Source of the DNA: Spinellus fusiger
Taxonomy: Eukaryota > Mucoromycota > Mucoromycetes > Mucorales > Phycomycetaceae
Reading direction: 5' to 3'
Assembly: GCA_025094145.1 (NCBI GenBank)
Contig: JALLLS010000002.1
Coordinates: 62,001-126,000 of the forward strand
DNA length: 64,000 nt
The notes beneath the pieces were generated by a model. It saw nothing but the letters and a program-made list of their open reading frames with translations. It ran no database searches and was not told where the DNA came from. Shown piece by piece: positions 23,680 to 36,022 of the stretch. Every line of letters begins with the position of its first letter. The first letter of the stretch is position 1. A program made the translations under genes and the position numbers.

Positions 23680-26600
23680 TATTTCTATGCTCTCCCTTTC
23701 CCCCAGGCAAATATGTGTCCATCGGTCCGGGTCCCGATCCAACCTGCTCAGTTAGTAAGCACTCTCTAGATGGATAGATAATAAAGCCAATTCATTCTGA
23801 TAACAATCAAGTGGAGAGGACATTGTGCAAGTGTGAAAGTAGTTGGGGTAGAATTCACTGTTGAGACATGCTTTAAAAGACATCCAGTCTTACTACTACT
23901 ACTACTACTTTATTTATTTATTTATAGACAAGGTTGGTGTATTTCACCACACTTCTTTAAAGAATAGACTTCAAGGCAAAGTTTATTCAGCATCAAGTTG
24001 CAAGACCAACCCTACGTTTTTCTTCTGTCATGGCTCTGTCCCACTAATGCCTGCCCTTTTCTCTTTTCTCTACAAGTTAATACTATCCTTTGTACACCCA
24101 AGCTCTTCTCTCCCACGTTTTTGACAAACACATGCCTAAGGAGAATATTTTGAGAACTGTTGACTTTCTGAGGGTCAATGGTAGACTTGAGAATGACTGT
24201 GCTTATTCATAGGAGGCTTAACACTTTAAACACTTCTCGTGTGATATACCATGTGAAAAATAATAATACAATAATTTAGTTAGAAAGTAGGCTGGCGATT
24301 AGAATAAACTGGTTACGAACCAAATTCGCGATGTGCCAAGTTTCATGGAAAGACTTTTTGCTTTTCTTTGGTTTTTTATTTTTATTTTTATTATTTATTT
24401 AGTTTATCATACTACCTTGCAAGAATAGGGATCTACTGTTGTTTCTGCTAATGAGAGTCACTCTAATTTTTATTTTATTCTACACAAGACAGCATGGCTG
24501 GAGAGCAGCTGATAATGACACACTGGAGCATCTGGATGAGATATCGGATCATTTCTGGCACAGTAATACTCCTATTTTGAAATAATGTCCAGACACTATT
24601 CGTGGATTGCCTGGTGCTGCCTATCTTTCCATTCAATCGCTTGACGTCAAATGATTTAGTCTAGGTATGGTAAGTATCCGCCTCTTTATATATATATATA
24701 TATATATTCTTTTTTATTTACTTGTCATCATGGTACAAAGGAAAGTCTGTGGTGCTTTCAACTGTAGTCATGATGGTGTGTCACTGCAATACTAATGGGG
24801 GGGAAAGAGTGGGGGCGGGGCTTTTTCCTTCTTTTTTCTTTTCTTTTTCTTTTTTTTTATAATTCTTATTTGAAAAATGAAAAATGAAAAATGGAAAATG
24901 GAAAATGGAAAATGGCAAAGACAAGAAAAAATATAAGGCAACAACAGTACTGAAAAACAGATTCATTATGATAATGCTGAAATTGTCAAGCAATCCGTTG
25001 AACCCATCACTTGATATCTGGCAGTTTATTCTACAAGATGACTTGCTTTAAACAAATGACAATTATCTACATATCTAAAGAAAAGGTTTCCTTATAAAGA
25101 TACTTTAGCAATCTAGCTTTAAACACTCTGTTTGCCTAGCTCAAGGGCTTACAAGGCGTTGCGTATGTTTAAATTGAAGAGCCAAAGTTTAACTTATTTG
25201 CTCAAGCTTAGAAAGCAGAGTCTAGGCACTAAAAAAGGACATGATCGAACAAAGATAAATATTCATTGACATTGTTGTTTTCAAAATGGCATATTTATCA
25301 TTGACAAGTTTGATGACTGTTTCATAATAAAGTAACCCACTCTTTAGAATTTTATTACAACTTTCATATGGTGAAAATAAAATAAAATAAAATCATAACA
25401 TTAACTATTCTGCATTACATATTTTGAAATCTTCTTTAAATGGTAAATAGGTTGTGTTCTACTGTCGGATAATTGTTATGGACTGCATAATTGTATCTAC
25501 TTACCAGTGTCCAGAGAACAATAAGGCCCAACTTCTCTTGTACTATCACAGTTTATTTACTTTGCCATTCCCAGTCATTTTCACATTGCAACGATCATGG
25601 AACACTTTACTTTGAGTCGTTATTATAATACATGAGGTATTTCACATTCTGGATGAAACTTGAAACTTATTTGTACAATTAAAATGCATTTCATATTCTC
25701 TCAAGCTGAAATGACTATTGATGTAGACTAAGAGTTTCTTTGGCATATCTAGAAATGGCAATAGGACTTCTTTTTGTACAAAAGAGGATAAAGAAAATGT
25801 AATTTATCGCTCATAGTATGACAGCTAAAATGGAATACATTTGATTTCTGGTTGTGACAATAGATTCTTTCTATCTATCTATTTATCTATTTATCTATCT
25901 ATCTATCATGATAAATATGGATAACAATAAAGTAACTATCACAGTTCCCCCTTTGCTAGGCAAATACCGTGTATAGGTTGAGCAGAACTCTGCCTCATAC
26001 TGATATCCTTGACATTAAGGATAAACCATCATAATACCAAAGAAGAACTATCCCCTTTACAGTCATTGTCCATTAGTAATTTGGAGTATGGAAAGAATGA
26101 TAAATCGATAATATTATTATATTCAATTGTATATATTTATCTTGATCAACTAAGTGGAGCAGTAGTCAAATTCAACTCTACAAGATAAAAATAGACCTTA
26201 ATAGATAAAATTTCAAAAAAGACATTCATCTATATGGATGATACTTTGGGATTTTCACAAAGATATGTTGATAAAATGAAATTAACCAAGCACTTTAATG
26301 ATAATGAAGGTTCAAGATGTCACTCTAATGAATTTCTTAAATAAACAAACAAGCAAAAAGTGTATTGTTCTTATGAAACTACTGTTTTAAATCTATATCT
26401 ATCTATCTATCCATCTATCCATCTATATTGTTTATAAGCCATCATTAAACACTATGATCTTTTCATTACTTGTAATAACAATTATAATATCCAACAATAG
26501 ATGATGTCTAAATTTACTTTTGTTGATCCGACTCTCCTTTGATCAAACTAATAAATACTGTTTTGCCCCAAATGCACATGGTATCTCTAAGGAATGGGAG

Positions 26601-28442
26601 CTCTTGAATGTAGTGTCGGATGATGTGATTGGATTTTGCAACATCATTTTGACAAAAGGTGTAAATAAGCACGGAGCAAGTAAAGATGAAGTATGCATTG
26701 GTTTCTTTCTGTTTCCATAACTACTTAGCTTTATGGTGGAATGAGACAATCATTACAAAAACAAAGAGATATCAGTTAGTAGCTATTCTTTGACACTAAC
26801 AATAGGCCCAGGCATTTATTTTAAAGAAAGTAAGGGCTAATATGAAGAGCAACACAAAATACCAAATTGCGTTTAAACTACAATCTGATGTATCATAGTA
26901 CAATCTTTCATCTTGATGGGAAATAAAAAATAAAATAAAAACATAGTCCACAAAGTACTGTTTTTGACTTTTTGTAAATTAGTAGAGATGAATAATTTAA
27001 ACACTAAAACTTTAATTTATTTTCTTCTATTTCCAAGCAATTCTATTTTGTAAATTCTATGTTTACTGTGGAATGACTTAGAATCTACGACAAGAAAACC
27101 CGTCTTTTATCCAAAGTAGAAGTGATTCTCAAGCAAATAGAATAAACACTGTGGTTGGGGCATAAAATAGAAATGGAGACAAATCCCTATGACAACTGTC
27201 TTTGAATCTATCATTGGACTCATGTTCCATTCCATGAAATAATATGGGCCATAGTGTCTTTATAAAACTATACTAAGTTTTGACTAGGAAAGATCCCATT
27301 GAGTTATTTCTCATCGATCTCTATAAGATCATCTGATTCTTGAGAAAAATAATGAAAATTGATGATGATAAAATAGTGATGATAACAATAATGATAACAA
27401 TGACGATCATGATAATGGTAGTAATAGTGGGCCATCAATACTCTTATTGGATCATTGTTAAACTAATCATCTATCTTTTCAATAGAAATGAAGTAGAGTT
27501 ATATCAAGATAAGATGGTGGGGCTGCTATAAGAAGGTTGACTCCATAAATGTGTTTAAGAGTTTTTCTTATTCTTTTTCATTAACACAATGTTACCTACC
27601 CAACAAAAGAAAACTTAATATATATAAACATCAGACTATGATTGTGTAGTACATTAAAGTTGTAATTGTAAATCTAGTGTTCTATCGAAGTCTTGGACGA
27701 CCTGCATTGTAATTTGACATGAACAGACACTCCCACCCCCTTTCTCTCTGCGTACGTCACATTGAGATTCTACACGGATATCACTCCATGATTTCTAACT
27801 GTCCTGAGCTATGATATTATTTCTTTGTGAATCATCCAATCAATGATGCACTTCACAATAGACTGATAGGCTATGACAAACACGATGGAGAGTGCTCTCC
27901 TTTCTCTTTTTCTCTCTTTGCAATGACCAGTCATACACTATATACGTACAGGTTCAGGCAGTGGAGGATAGATTATCCAATGCTATAAAATATCTTCTTC
28001 TTTTCTTCAGGATATATACATACACCACAATGTTATGATAAATAGAATGTCATCAGCCTCACGATCTGTAAACATAGAGCATCGGAACATCACATTGAAT
28101 ATCAACCACCCAAAATCCAAATATTAATAATAGAATGTAAGAAAGTTTTCCACTAAAAGATGCATAGCCTTTTCTCTTCCCCTACATTTGTAGCTTTCTC
28201 TATCTTGCTATTGACACCTCTCTACTGATGATTGCATACAGATACCAACCAATAGCATCAATAATTGCGTCACAGCACAAGTCAACTTGTAAAGTGCTTA
28301 AAGCAGAACAATGCAAAGACAAGCTCAAGAAGAGAAAACATTGTCTGTTTATCTTGAATTCTACTTGAATAAAAAACAAACCCTCATCCTTGATCGAATT
28401 GTTGGCTATTTCTTTTTCTTTTCTGTCCCACCCAACTAGACA
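23680..28442. other. AT-rich gene-poor stretch
   Basis: No intact gene in 4.7 kb. It contains a 7-bp purine repeat (GAAAAAT/GGAAAAT) at about 24872-24915, CTAT runs at 25872-25908 and 26390-26425, and the degraded coding fragment at 24484-24650, listed separately. The last 50 bp form the CT-rich leader of the MFS gene. Confidence 0.4.
24484..24650 (+). pseudogene. Degraded coding fragment, unknown family
   Basis: A 55-codon frame reads RQHGWRAADNDTLEHLDEI, then SDHFWHSNTPILK, a TAA, then CPDTIRGLPGAAYLSIQSLD in the same frame before another stop. The protein-like composition and GC content stand out against AT-rich surroundings. It follows an AG that could be a splice acceptor (about 24489). 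The source protein is not recognised, so this is called a relic only because of texture and the single interrupting stop. Confidence 0.4.
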
Positions 28443-30824
28443 ATGCACGAGCCATCTATCCGAGAATCCCTTCCTTCTGCCTCGCTCAATGGGATGACAT
28501 CTATTCCTCACTCTCCTTCGACACAGTCACTTTCAATCGCTCGATCTAATAACGATTTATTATCTAATGAGCACACAACTGTAAATACAAACTCAAAAGG
28601 TGCTCTTCCAAAATCATCCTCTCTTGCTCGTCTATCAGCAGTTGCACAGAAGCGGATTTCTATCCGACCACCTGTCAATAACGATCCACGCCTGTACTCC
28701 AAGGGAAAGAAGCGTTGGATTCTAGCCTGTCTTGCTCTTGGATCCTCTCTGAATGGACTTTGTTCCACAATTTATGTAAGCTAAGCTACTCCTGTTTTCA
28801 CTCCCAACTTATTCACAATCCTAGTTTCCTGCTTTACCTTATATTGCAAAAGATCTCAACACAGATGCAGTTGGGATGTCATTAACCACATCTCTTTTTA
28901 TTTTATTTGGTGGTATTGGTGTGAGTATATATTTACTTATTGCAAGAGGTATTAGGATTAGAGTACATCTATCCCTGTTTATTCATATAGACATCCGGTC
29001 TATTGATTGTATATCTACTGATTTATATCTTGTTCAATGGTGCTATCTCTAGCCAATCCTATGGGCCTCCATGTCAGATTTTTATCATATTAGAAGGTAA
29101 ATAAGAAAGTGGAATGATTTAATAACTACGGCTTTAGAAGTCTTTACCTTAGCTCTTTAATTATATTTATTGTTGCTTCTGTGGGATGTGGTCTAGTGAA
29201 TAATGCTTGGGTGTTGGTTGTTATGCGTTGTATTCAATCTATAGGCACATCAGGTAAACTATAGTTTTTTATCATTATTATTGTGTACAACATTTCTTCT
29301 CATTCTCTTGTCATCAGTCACCAATTCTGTGGGCGCAGGTAATAAATAGAAACTAACAAAGATAGATAGTAAACAAAGAAAATAGCGCAGTCTCCCTGTA
29401 GCTAAAGAGGTTATCCATTAAAGTAAATAACTCGTTTCTGTATTACTCTAGGAACTGTCTCTGATTGCTGGAAGGTTACTGAAAGAGGTTCAGCGTTCAG
29501 TATCTTATTTGTTGGACAGTTCTTTGGACCTTTAATTGGTAATGCCTATTTTCAACAAGATCGTTGAAACGGGTGTGCTATTTCTCACTCACTCACTCAC
29601 ACATTTACTTGCACGCCTATTCTCTTTTTAGGTCCTATCATAGGAGGTGGAATTACTACACTTTTTGGATGGCGGTCTACCTTTTGGTTTTGTGTAGGCT
29701 ATGGCACATTCCTATTTTGTTTTCTCTTTGTATTCTTACCAGAAACCTACCGTGTTGAGCATGTATGGGATACACCCTTCCCCACCAGCAACAATCTTGC
29801 ACATCTCTCTAAAGAATCAGGTGGAAACCAAAAAGAGAATAAGGATATAAATATAGAAGCAGGATATACATCTGTAGAAGACGATACTTCAGATCATGAT
29901 GCAAATATTATGGAAAAACCGCCTACACGGATCCTTAACCCTTTCAAGAGTATCACCATGTTGAAGCACCTCTTTGTTTTGCTTATAGCAATACAAACTG
30001 GTATATGTTTTGGCACAATGTTTACCATAGAAACTATCATCCCTGATCTTTATCAAAACACATATCAGTTTAAATCATGGCAAACAGGCAAGAAAAGACC
30101 ATCATGTATTCTTATTTAACCTTTATTTTTCTGTGGGGGGTACAACAATAGGATTGAGTTTTATCGGTGCTGGTGTAGGAAACCTTATTGGATCTTATGT
30201 ATCAGGAAGACTGTCAGATTATTTGCTAAAGCGATCCAGACAACAGCGTGGTGGGGAGTGCAAAGTAGAAGACAGAATCACTCTGAATGCATGGTAACAT
30301 AATCTATACTCTATTTACCCTTTTGAAGTTGATGAAGGATTCTAAACTATAGAGGTCTTAACTACATCTAGGCCTGGTGGATATATTCTTGTTCCTCTTG
30401 GTGTGTTGCTTTTCGGATGGAGTGTTTATGCAAAACTCACTGTATGGTCCTCCATTGTTGGATTTTCCATTGTTTGTTTTGGGATGAGTCAAGGTAAATG
30501 GGCTGCCTTTTATTTATTCTAGTTTGGTAAGTAATAGGGAGATATTCACGAATTTGTTCCGTAGTCTATTCTGCTGGTTCTGCTTATTTAGTGGATGCTA
30601 TTCCTGGAAAAGGTGCTTCCGTTACAGCTGCTTCAAATCTTCTTCGTATGGTGATGGCTTGCATACTCAGTTTAATAGCGCATCCAGTAGTTGGCTCCAT
30701 TGGCCCAGGTTATCTTGCAACCATTCTTGCTTCTCTTAATATCATAGGCATGAGCTGTTTTGTTATAGTGAAACTCAAAGGTTCAACATTGAGAAAAAGA
30801 GCCGATATCAAGACAAGACCTTAG
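28443..30824 (+). CDS. Major facilitator superfamily transporter (DHA1/drug:H+ antiporter-like)
   Basis: Ten exons: 28443-28775, 28825-28920, 29053-29096, 29141-29253, 29318-29338, 29452-29538, 29632-30087, 30152-30293, 30372-30493, 30565-30824, giving about 557 aa. A Ser-rich cytosolic N-terminus (about 95 aa) precedes twelve expected membrane segments. Family marks are FPALPYIAKDLN at the end of helix 1, a weak motif A (WASMSDFYHIRS) after helix 2, and the antiporter motif region (GQFFGPLIGPIIGGGITTLF) followed by GWRSTFWF. A long central loop follows helix 6. It resembles fungal Tpo1/Qdr/Flr1-type exporters; the substrate cannot be read. Exon 5 is a 21-nt microexon, and the intron after exon 7 begins with GC, not GT (ACAG/GCAAGA), with phases that close only if it is used. 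Confidence 0.87.
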
Positions 30825-31763
30825 ATATATTTCTTTCATAATGTCTGCCTCATTCTTTGTATTGTATTTAGACTGTCATGTCAATAGTGATTAAAAAATA
30901 TTGTTTTTATGTCAATACATAATGTACTTGTTGTTGATATTATCTGTTTAAACACAAAGCCTATAGCTACAACTTTTCTATAGATATAGCTATTCTATAG
31001 ATATGTGTGTATGTATGTAAAAAGGGGATCTCTTGGATTTATCACTCATTGTATTTAATAAACTGAACTGTTTATTTTCTTATGAGTGTGTTTCATTCGC
31101 TCAGTGGTAAGGAGTTCTGCAATACACTACTCACATTATTGCTATTTTCATGACCTGGTTTGATGTCTACACCAGATAGGTCACACTCCATCTCTTTTAT
31201 AGACTATGTATTTACACAACCAAACTCAAATCGAGGAGGCATGACTGTTTATTTAGAACTAGTTAATTATTGTTCACCGCATTGATAACTGTTTTTGATA
31301 ACAAGAATCACTATTTCTAATAATACAATCATGCATAAATCAATAAAGTAGATCTCTGTAGGAACACTTACTTGAAAAGTTTGACCCTGGCCAATAAAAT
31401 CCTGCCTCAATTTTATAGAAAACTAGAAAACAGCATGTAGTAATAACACTATTTCCATGCTTTCAAGAAGATGAAAGGGTTATTCTATCCACTGTACCTT
31501 TATTACACGTTTTTTCGTGAGACTTGAGTCCTCGAAGATCACTAAGAATCGAACTTCATGGAGTGCGTTTATGCTGTGGTACAATGGAAAGAGTGTGTGG
31601 TTGAGGAGACACTCAATAAATACATAGCTCACCCTACTATGGACATATAGGTTTAGCTCTATTATCCAATGATTCAGTCATTGCGCTCTTTCTCTCACAT
31701 ATGGCAACATCGCTGTTTAACACATAAAATGAATACAGCAGGGCTTAGGCTCAACTCTTTATC
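30825..31763. other. Intergenic
   Basis: AATAAA-like 3' signals lie after the transporter. A weak B-box-like GTTCGATTC on the minus strand near 31548 has no matching tRNA structure. No gene seen. Confidence 0.45.
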
Positions 31764-33030
31764 ATGTCTCTTGTTGACGCCTCTTTTTCTGTACCCTCAA
31801 GTGTCTCTCATGAGGCAGACAATTTCAGCTCCTCTGAACTTCAGGAGAGTCATGTAAACCAAGCATTTCCAAGTATTATTGACGGTCCCTCTGCTTGGGA
31901 TGGCAAGGATATGGAACAACACCCTGAAAAGTGGATTTATCATATTACCCCAGAAGACATCAACGACATGGATCAAGGATTGAGGCATTTCAATTCTCTT
32001 TCTATTCCTTTGGTATACTATCACTTGATAAAGAGTATTAGGAAATCTATTCATTTTCTAATAATAATAATAATAATAATAAAACTGTTACAGATAGACA
32101 TTTCACCCGAAACATTTCCATTGGGGGATTTTGCGCATACTATTTGTAGTTTCCAGAAAGAGTTCTTCCGTGGAAAAGGATTCACACTTCTTCGGGGATT
32201 TCCTATTGCGCTGTATGATCCTAAAGACCAGATTGCTATTTTTATGGGTATTGGCACCTACATTGGTAAGCTACAGTCTACTCAGTTGTTCAAATAGACC
32301 AACACACTAGCTAGGGACTCTCAAGGCACAAAACGCAAAGGGACATGTCCTTGGCCACATCAAGGATCTTACATAGGGATCAACTACCAAATGGGTGTAT
32401 AATGCAGAAGACCCTACAACGCGTATTTATGCCACACGCAAGGCCCAACCTTTTCATGTGGACGAAGCCGATGTCGTTGGACTGCTGTGTCTTTCAGAAG
32501 GCACACAGGGTGGACTGAGTTCTATTATATCTTCCCACACCCTTTACAATCGTCTGTCTGAGCTGCGTCCTGATATTGTTGCACTCTTAAAACAGTCGTG
32601 GTTATGGGATAAAAAGAATGAACATTTGCCTGGAGAAAAGCCATACACAGCGATGTCTCCTATTCAATTCCATCATGGAAACCTCTTTACCTTCTGGGGT
32701 CCTCATTTCTTTGAAACAGTCACTCGGCTTCCTGGTGTTACTGTAGATCCTAAGAAGTTTGAGGCCATGCGATATATCCAACGTCTATGTGAGCAAGAGG
32801 CATTGAATATGAAGCTTCAAGTAGGAGACATCCAGTTACTACAGAACTATCAGATTCTACATGCTCGTACTGCCTACAAGGATGAGCCAGGACAGACACG
32901 CCATCTTCTTCGTCTTTGGCTTATGGTGGAGGAGAAGGAAGTTCGATGGAAGATGCCTGAGGGCCAAGAAGATGTTAACTATAGCTATCATTCTCTTGCA
33001 GTACCTGTGGTTCCTTTACAGGCGGAATAA
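31764..33030 (+). CDS. TauD/TfdA-type Fe(II)/2-oxoglutarate dioxygenase, with internal amber codon
   Basis: Three exons: 31764-32012, 32094-32265, 32315-33030, about 378 codons. Iron-binding residues are visible: HVD in FHVDEADVVGL, the distal His in LQNYQILHAR, and the 2-oxoglutarate-binding Arg in RHLLRLWL. N-terminal FFRGKGFTLLRGFP and AKGHVLGHIKDL also fit the family. TAG at 32374-32376 interrupts the frame right after GHIKDLT, yet the frame continues unchanged for more than 200 codons on the far side. No GT-AG intron of workable size removes it. It is therefore an allele-specific nonsense, a sequence error, read-through, or a young pseudogene. Fungal relatives hydroxylate small carboxylic substrates; the substrate here is unknown. 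The stop is 236 bp from the convergent Apd1-like gene. Confidence 0.75.
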
Positions 33031-33266
33031 CTCCATTACCCCTTCTTTTTAATCAATCACACACACTTTCTCTCTCTCTCTCGTTGAATAAAAACAACAA
33101 TCTCATAAGTAATATAAGTAACAATAATAGATATAGACAAAATTACCAGTTCTGTTTTGTTTTACTCTCTCTCTCTCTCAGAATAAACACACCCTAACCA
33201 CTCTCTACTATCGACTATTTGCTATCAATTATTTACTATCGACTGGCGACTATCAAATAACACAAT

Positions 33267-34379
33267 CTACCACTGAATTCTTTCACAATTTGACTGGTCA
33301 TAACTATGTGACATTGCACCACGATAGAGATCCTTCAACACCTTTCCTTTCAGTAATGTTTCTTCTATAATCGCTTTGCAGTGGCAGGTATTGACACGAC
33401 CGTACCAAATTCCCCGTGTACCATTATGCGTTACACAAATAACATTACCGGCAAATTTATGACCTGCAAAAGTGCTACTATCAGTCCAACCAGTCCATCT
33501 CTCACAGATAAATAATAACAATAACAATAACAATAATAAAAAGCCTCCTATACTGCCTCTCACTCCAAACAAAAACACAACTTCTTGCTTACCTCCAATA
33601 TGGCTCACCATGAAAATAGCAGTCCCGCCTTCTCCCTCACAAATATCCTTTTCTCTCAGGATATCATCAAATTCACGCTGTAAGATAGGTGCTGTTATAC
33701 CACATCGTTTGTCTCTCTTCTTGTGTGAGCAAATCAAAATCATTGACTCATATGGGTTTTTGTGTACTACCATGTCTCCACACTTTTCACTGCCATAGGA
33801 CTCAATGTTGGTGGGACCAGTGGGCAAAGGGGTATCCAGAAAGAGGGAATAAAAGGCAGCCGCATCTTTAAATGTGACATTGGAAACAATAATGTTATCT
33901 GGCAGAAGAATGACGTCGTGTGCATTGGGAAGAGTGGAGTGAGATGCCAACATGGAGGTGTTTGTGATGATAACTCTACTACTTGGAGGAGAGGCATTGG
34001 ATACACGGGAAAGATGAGCCGCTAATGTGTCTACATCATCTTCAATGCTTGACGGCCAATCTGACTGACCAGTGCTAATAAGAACATGGCGGCTGTAGGG
34101 CTTCATTGTACCAAGGAGAGAGGATTCAAGATCAAAGGACAGATAGGAAGGGTATTGTTTATGATCATCACAGACAAGTGGACAGGTAGAACATGGATCC
34201 TCGGCAATAAGGTCCACAGGGGGGATTTGGTCCATGTCTATGGCTTCCTTGTCTTTTTTGCTCTTGTCTTTCTTGTCTTTCTTGTCTTTCTTTACTACAC
34301 TGCTATTGTCGGGGATACTTGCAGTGTCGGATCCCTCTTCCTTCATAAGAGACTTCAATTGTTGGAATATAAACGACAT
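33267..34379 (-). CDS. Apd1-like sucrase/ferredoxin-like protein (thioredoxin-fold Fe-S)
   Basis: Two exons, 34379-33593 and 33463-33267, give 327 aa. After a Lys-rich acidic/basic N-terminal tract (residues about 28-45), the Apd1/Aim32 family features appear in order: CSTCPLVCDDH, SYGSEKCGDMVVHKNP, CSHKKRDKRCG, then HIGGHKFAGN across the splice and WYGRVNTCHC. Known: this family binds a 2Fe-2S cluster with mixed Cys and His ligands in the C-terminal thioredoxin-like domain; the His pair in HxGGHxxAGN is present. The 129-nt intron has no in-frame stop, so an unspliced reading gives a false poly-leucine segment. It is divergent from the ING gene, with a 404-bp shared upstream region. Confidence 0.85.
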   Translation of the reverse strand: MSFIFQQLKSLMKEEGSDTASIPDNSSVVKKDKKDKKDKSKKDKEAIDMDQIPPVDLIAEDPCSTCPLVCDDHKQYPSYLSFDLESSLLGTMKPYSRHVLISTGQSDWPSSIEDDVDTLAAHLSRVSNASPPSSRVIITNTSMLASHSTLPNAHDVILLPDNIIVSNVTFKDAAAFYSLFLDTPLPTGPTNIESYGSEKCGDMVVHKNPYESMILICSHKKRDKRCGITAPILQREFDDILREKDICEGEGGTAIFMVSHIGGKQEVVFLFGVRGSIGGFLLLLLLLLLFICERWTGWTDSSTFAGHKFAGNVICVTHNGTRGIWYGRVNTCHCKAIIEETLLKGKVLKDLYRGAMSHSYDQSNCERIQW

Positions 34380-34783
34380 ACTAAGAAATCTTCAGAATAG
34401 GAAAACAACCTCCTTTTATATTCTAGTAAGAGAAAAGAGACAGATAAAATAAAAGAGAAAGAAAGATAAAATAAGAAAAAGAGAGAGAATATCTTAGGAT
34501 CTATCAAACTATAAAACGAGAGAAAAGAAAGAATTGAAAAAAAAAACAGTACTTAATCAGATTCTCTCTGAACCCATAAAAGGAAACCGATGAGCTTATT
34601 GTTATGGAAACTCCATCTGATAACTCTGTCAATACTGGTTGTTCATCAAGGACGTAGCATCATTGTATTGGCGCTGTTTGAATAGGCCACTCACCTCCTT
34701 CCTATCCACCCCCCGAAATAAGTCCGAGTAAAAGTCCAAGATACCAGTCACTGACGGGTGTAAACTGTAGTTTACACTTTCTC
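34380..34783. promoter_or_regulatory. Shared upstream region of divergent Apd1-like and ING genes
   Basis: 404 bp separate the two divergent starts. The Apd1 side is purine-rich on the plus strand (a CT-rich leader for that gene), and a short inverted repeat GTAAACTGTAGTTTAC lies at about 34760-34775, just before the ING start. No defined factor site is claimed. Confidence 0.35.
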
Positions 34784-36007
34784 ATGTCCTTTTCTGAAGA
34801 GCCGATCGTTTACCTGAATGACTATACAGGAAGTAGGCATAGTCTAGGCACACTTTTTAAAAGTGTGGCACTAAAGACACTGAATAGCTACAGAAGTATT
34901 GCCCTTGGAACTACAGCGTAGCTTTACACTTATCCGTCAACTGGACGAGAGTGCTGAAGGTAGACACTCCCTATACGCCCTACAGCCCGTCAGCCAATAC
35001 AAGGAAAGAAAAGAGACTTATTGTACCTCGTAGATTTAATGGAAAAAGTGGCTACAGAGTCCTTTAGAATTGCTGGAATTCAAACTGTGCTTTCATCCAA
35101 AGAACGTCAAGAACAGTTGGTTGGGATTGGAGAGCTACTGAACCAGGTGTTAAAGAAGGGAGAAGAGAAGTTTGCACTCACAAAATCAATCTATGACACT
35201 GTAAGAATACTTTTCTATGTGCATATCTATCTATCTATCGATGTCTACATACTTCCTGGGTGAAATGTAACATGGACAATATCTACTTGTTATTGATGAG
35301 CAGGTGGATAGACACTGTACACGTCTCGACAATGATCTGAGCAAATTTGAGAATGCAAAATATAGTGGCACAACATTGGTATTTGATCCAGTGAATATGT
35401 CAAGAGCACACACAGAAGACAAAGACATGGGCAATGGAAAGTGACTCTACAGAAACAAAGACAAAAACAAAAGAATAGAAGTGGTTCCCTCATACTTACA
35501 CAAGAGACATGCATAGATAGAGCACACGTTCAAGAAAAGGCAGTGGCTAAACCAGAGAAGAAATCTAACCGAGGAAAAAAGAGAAAGAACATAGTCCATG
35601 AAAAAGAGAAGCAGGAAGAACCACAAGAAGAGCCACAGGGAGACTATCTCTCCACAGAAGATGCCAAACATCATGCTGAAGCGTAAGTCAACAAAAAGAT
35701 GTGTGTATTGGTATTGGTATTGAATATGGGAATTGGATGGATTAGTGCTATTTCATTGAGCCAGCTTCCCATTGATCCCAACGAGCCTCTTTATTGCTAC
35801 TGCCAGCAAGTATCCTTTGGTGAAATGGTGGCGTGTGATAATGAAGAGGTAGGTTGTCGTGGAGAATAATGGCATTAACCCTTTGTTTAGTGTGATATTG
35901 AATGGTTCCATATTGAGTGTGTTGGTCTTAAAGTGCCACCCAAGGGAAAATGGTACTGCAAGAACTGTGGTATAGACACAAAGGAAAAACAAAGAAGACT
36001 ACTGTGA
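34784..36007 (+). CDS. ING-family protein with C-terminal PHD finger
   Basis: Seven exons: 34784-34832, 34888-34959, 35034-35200, 35304-35390, 35453-35682, 35746-35848, 35891-36007, giving 274 aa. The N-terminal ING domain is clear ([10 protein letters not shown], then [20 protein letters not shown]). A basic Lys/Arg linker leads to the PHD finger: [20 protein letters not shown], then [20 protein letters not shown] and NCG, with all Cys4-His-Cys3 ligands and the aromatic position before the first Cys. Known: ING PHD fingers read H3K4me3 and recruit HAT or HDAC complexes. Exon phases all close. The stop is 15 bp from the convergent cyclin H stop. Which yeast homologue (Yng1, Yng2 or Pho23) it matches was not decided. 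Confidence 0.9.
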
Positions 36008-36022
36008 TGTTTATTATTTTAC

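Noticed and set aside
31480..31620. Possible tRNA: B-box-like GTTCGATTC on the minus strand
   Set aside because: No A box at the right distance and no acceptor pairing; the T stem also fails.
32344..32376. Short intron removing the amber codon of the TauD-like gene
   Set aside because: The only GT-AG pair gives about 30 nt, below the intron sizes seen here, and deletes conserved residues.
33464..33592. Poly-leucine membrane segment in the Apd1-like protein
   Set aside because: It is the in-frame translation of an intron with a (TTATTG)n-like run; splicing restores the conserved HIGGHKFAGN motif.
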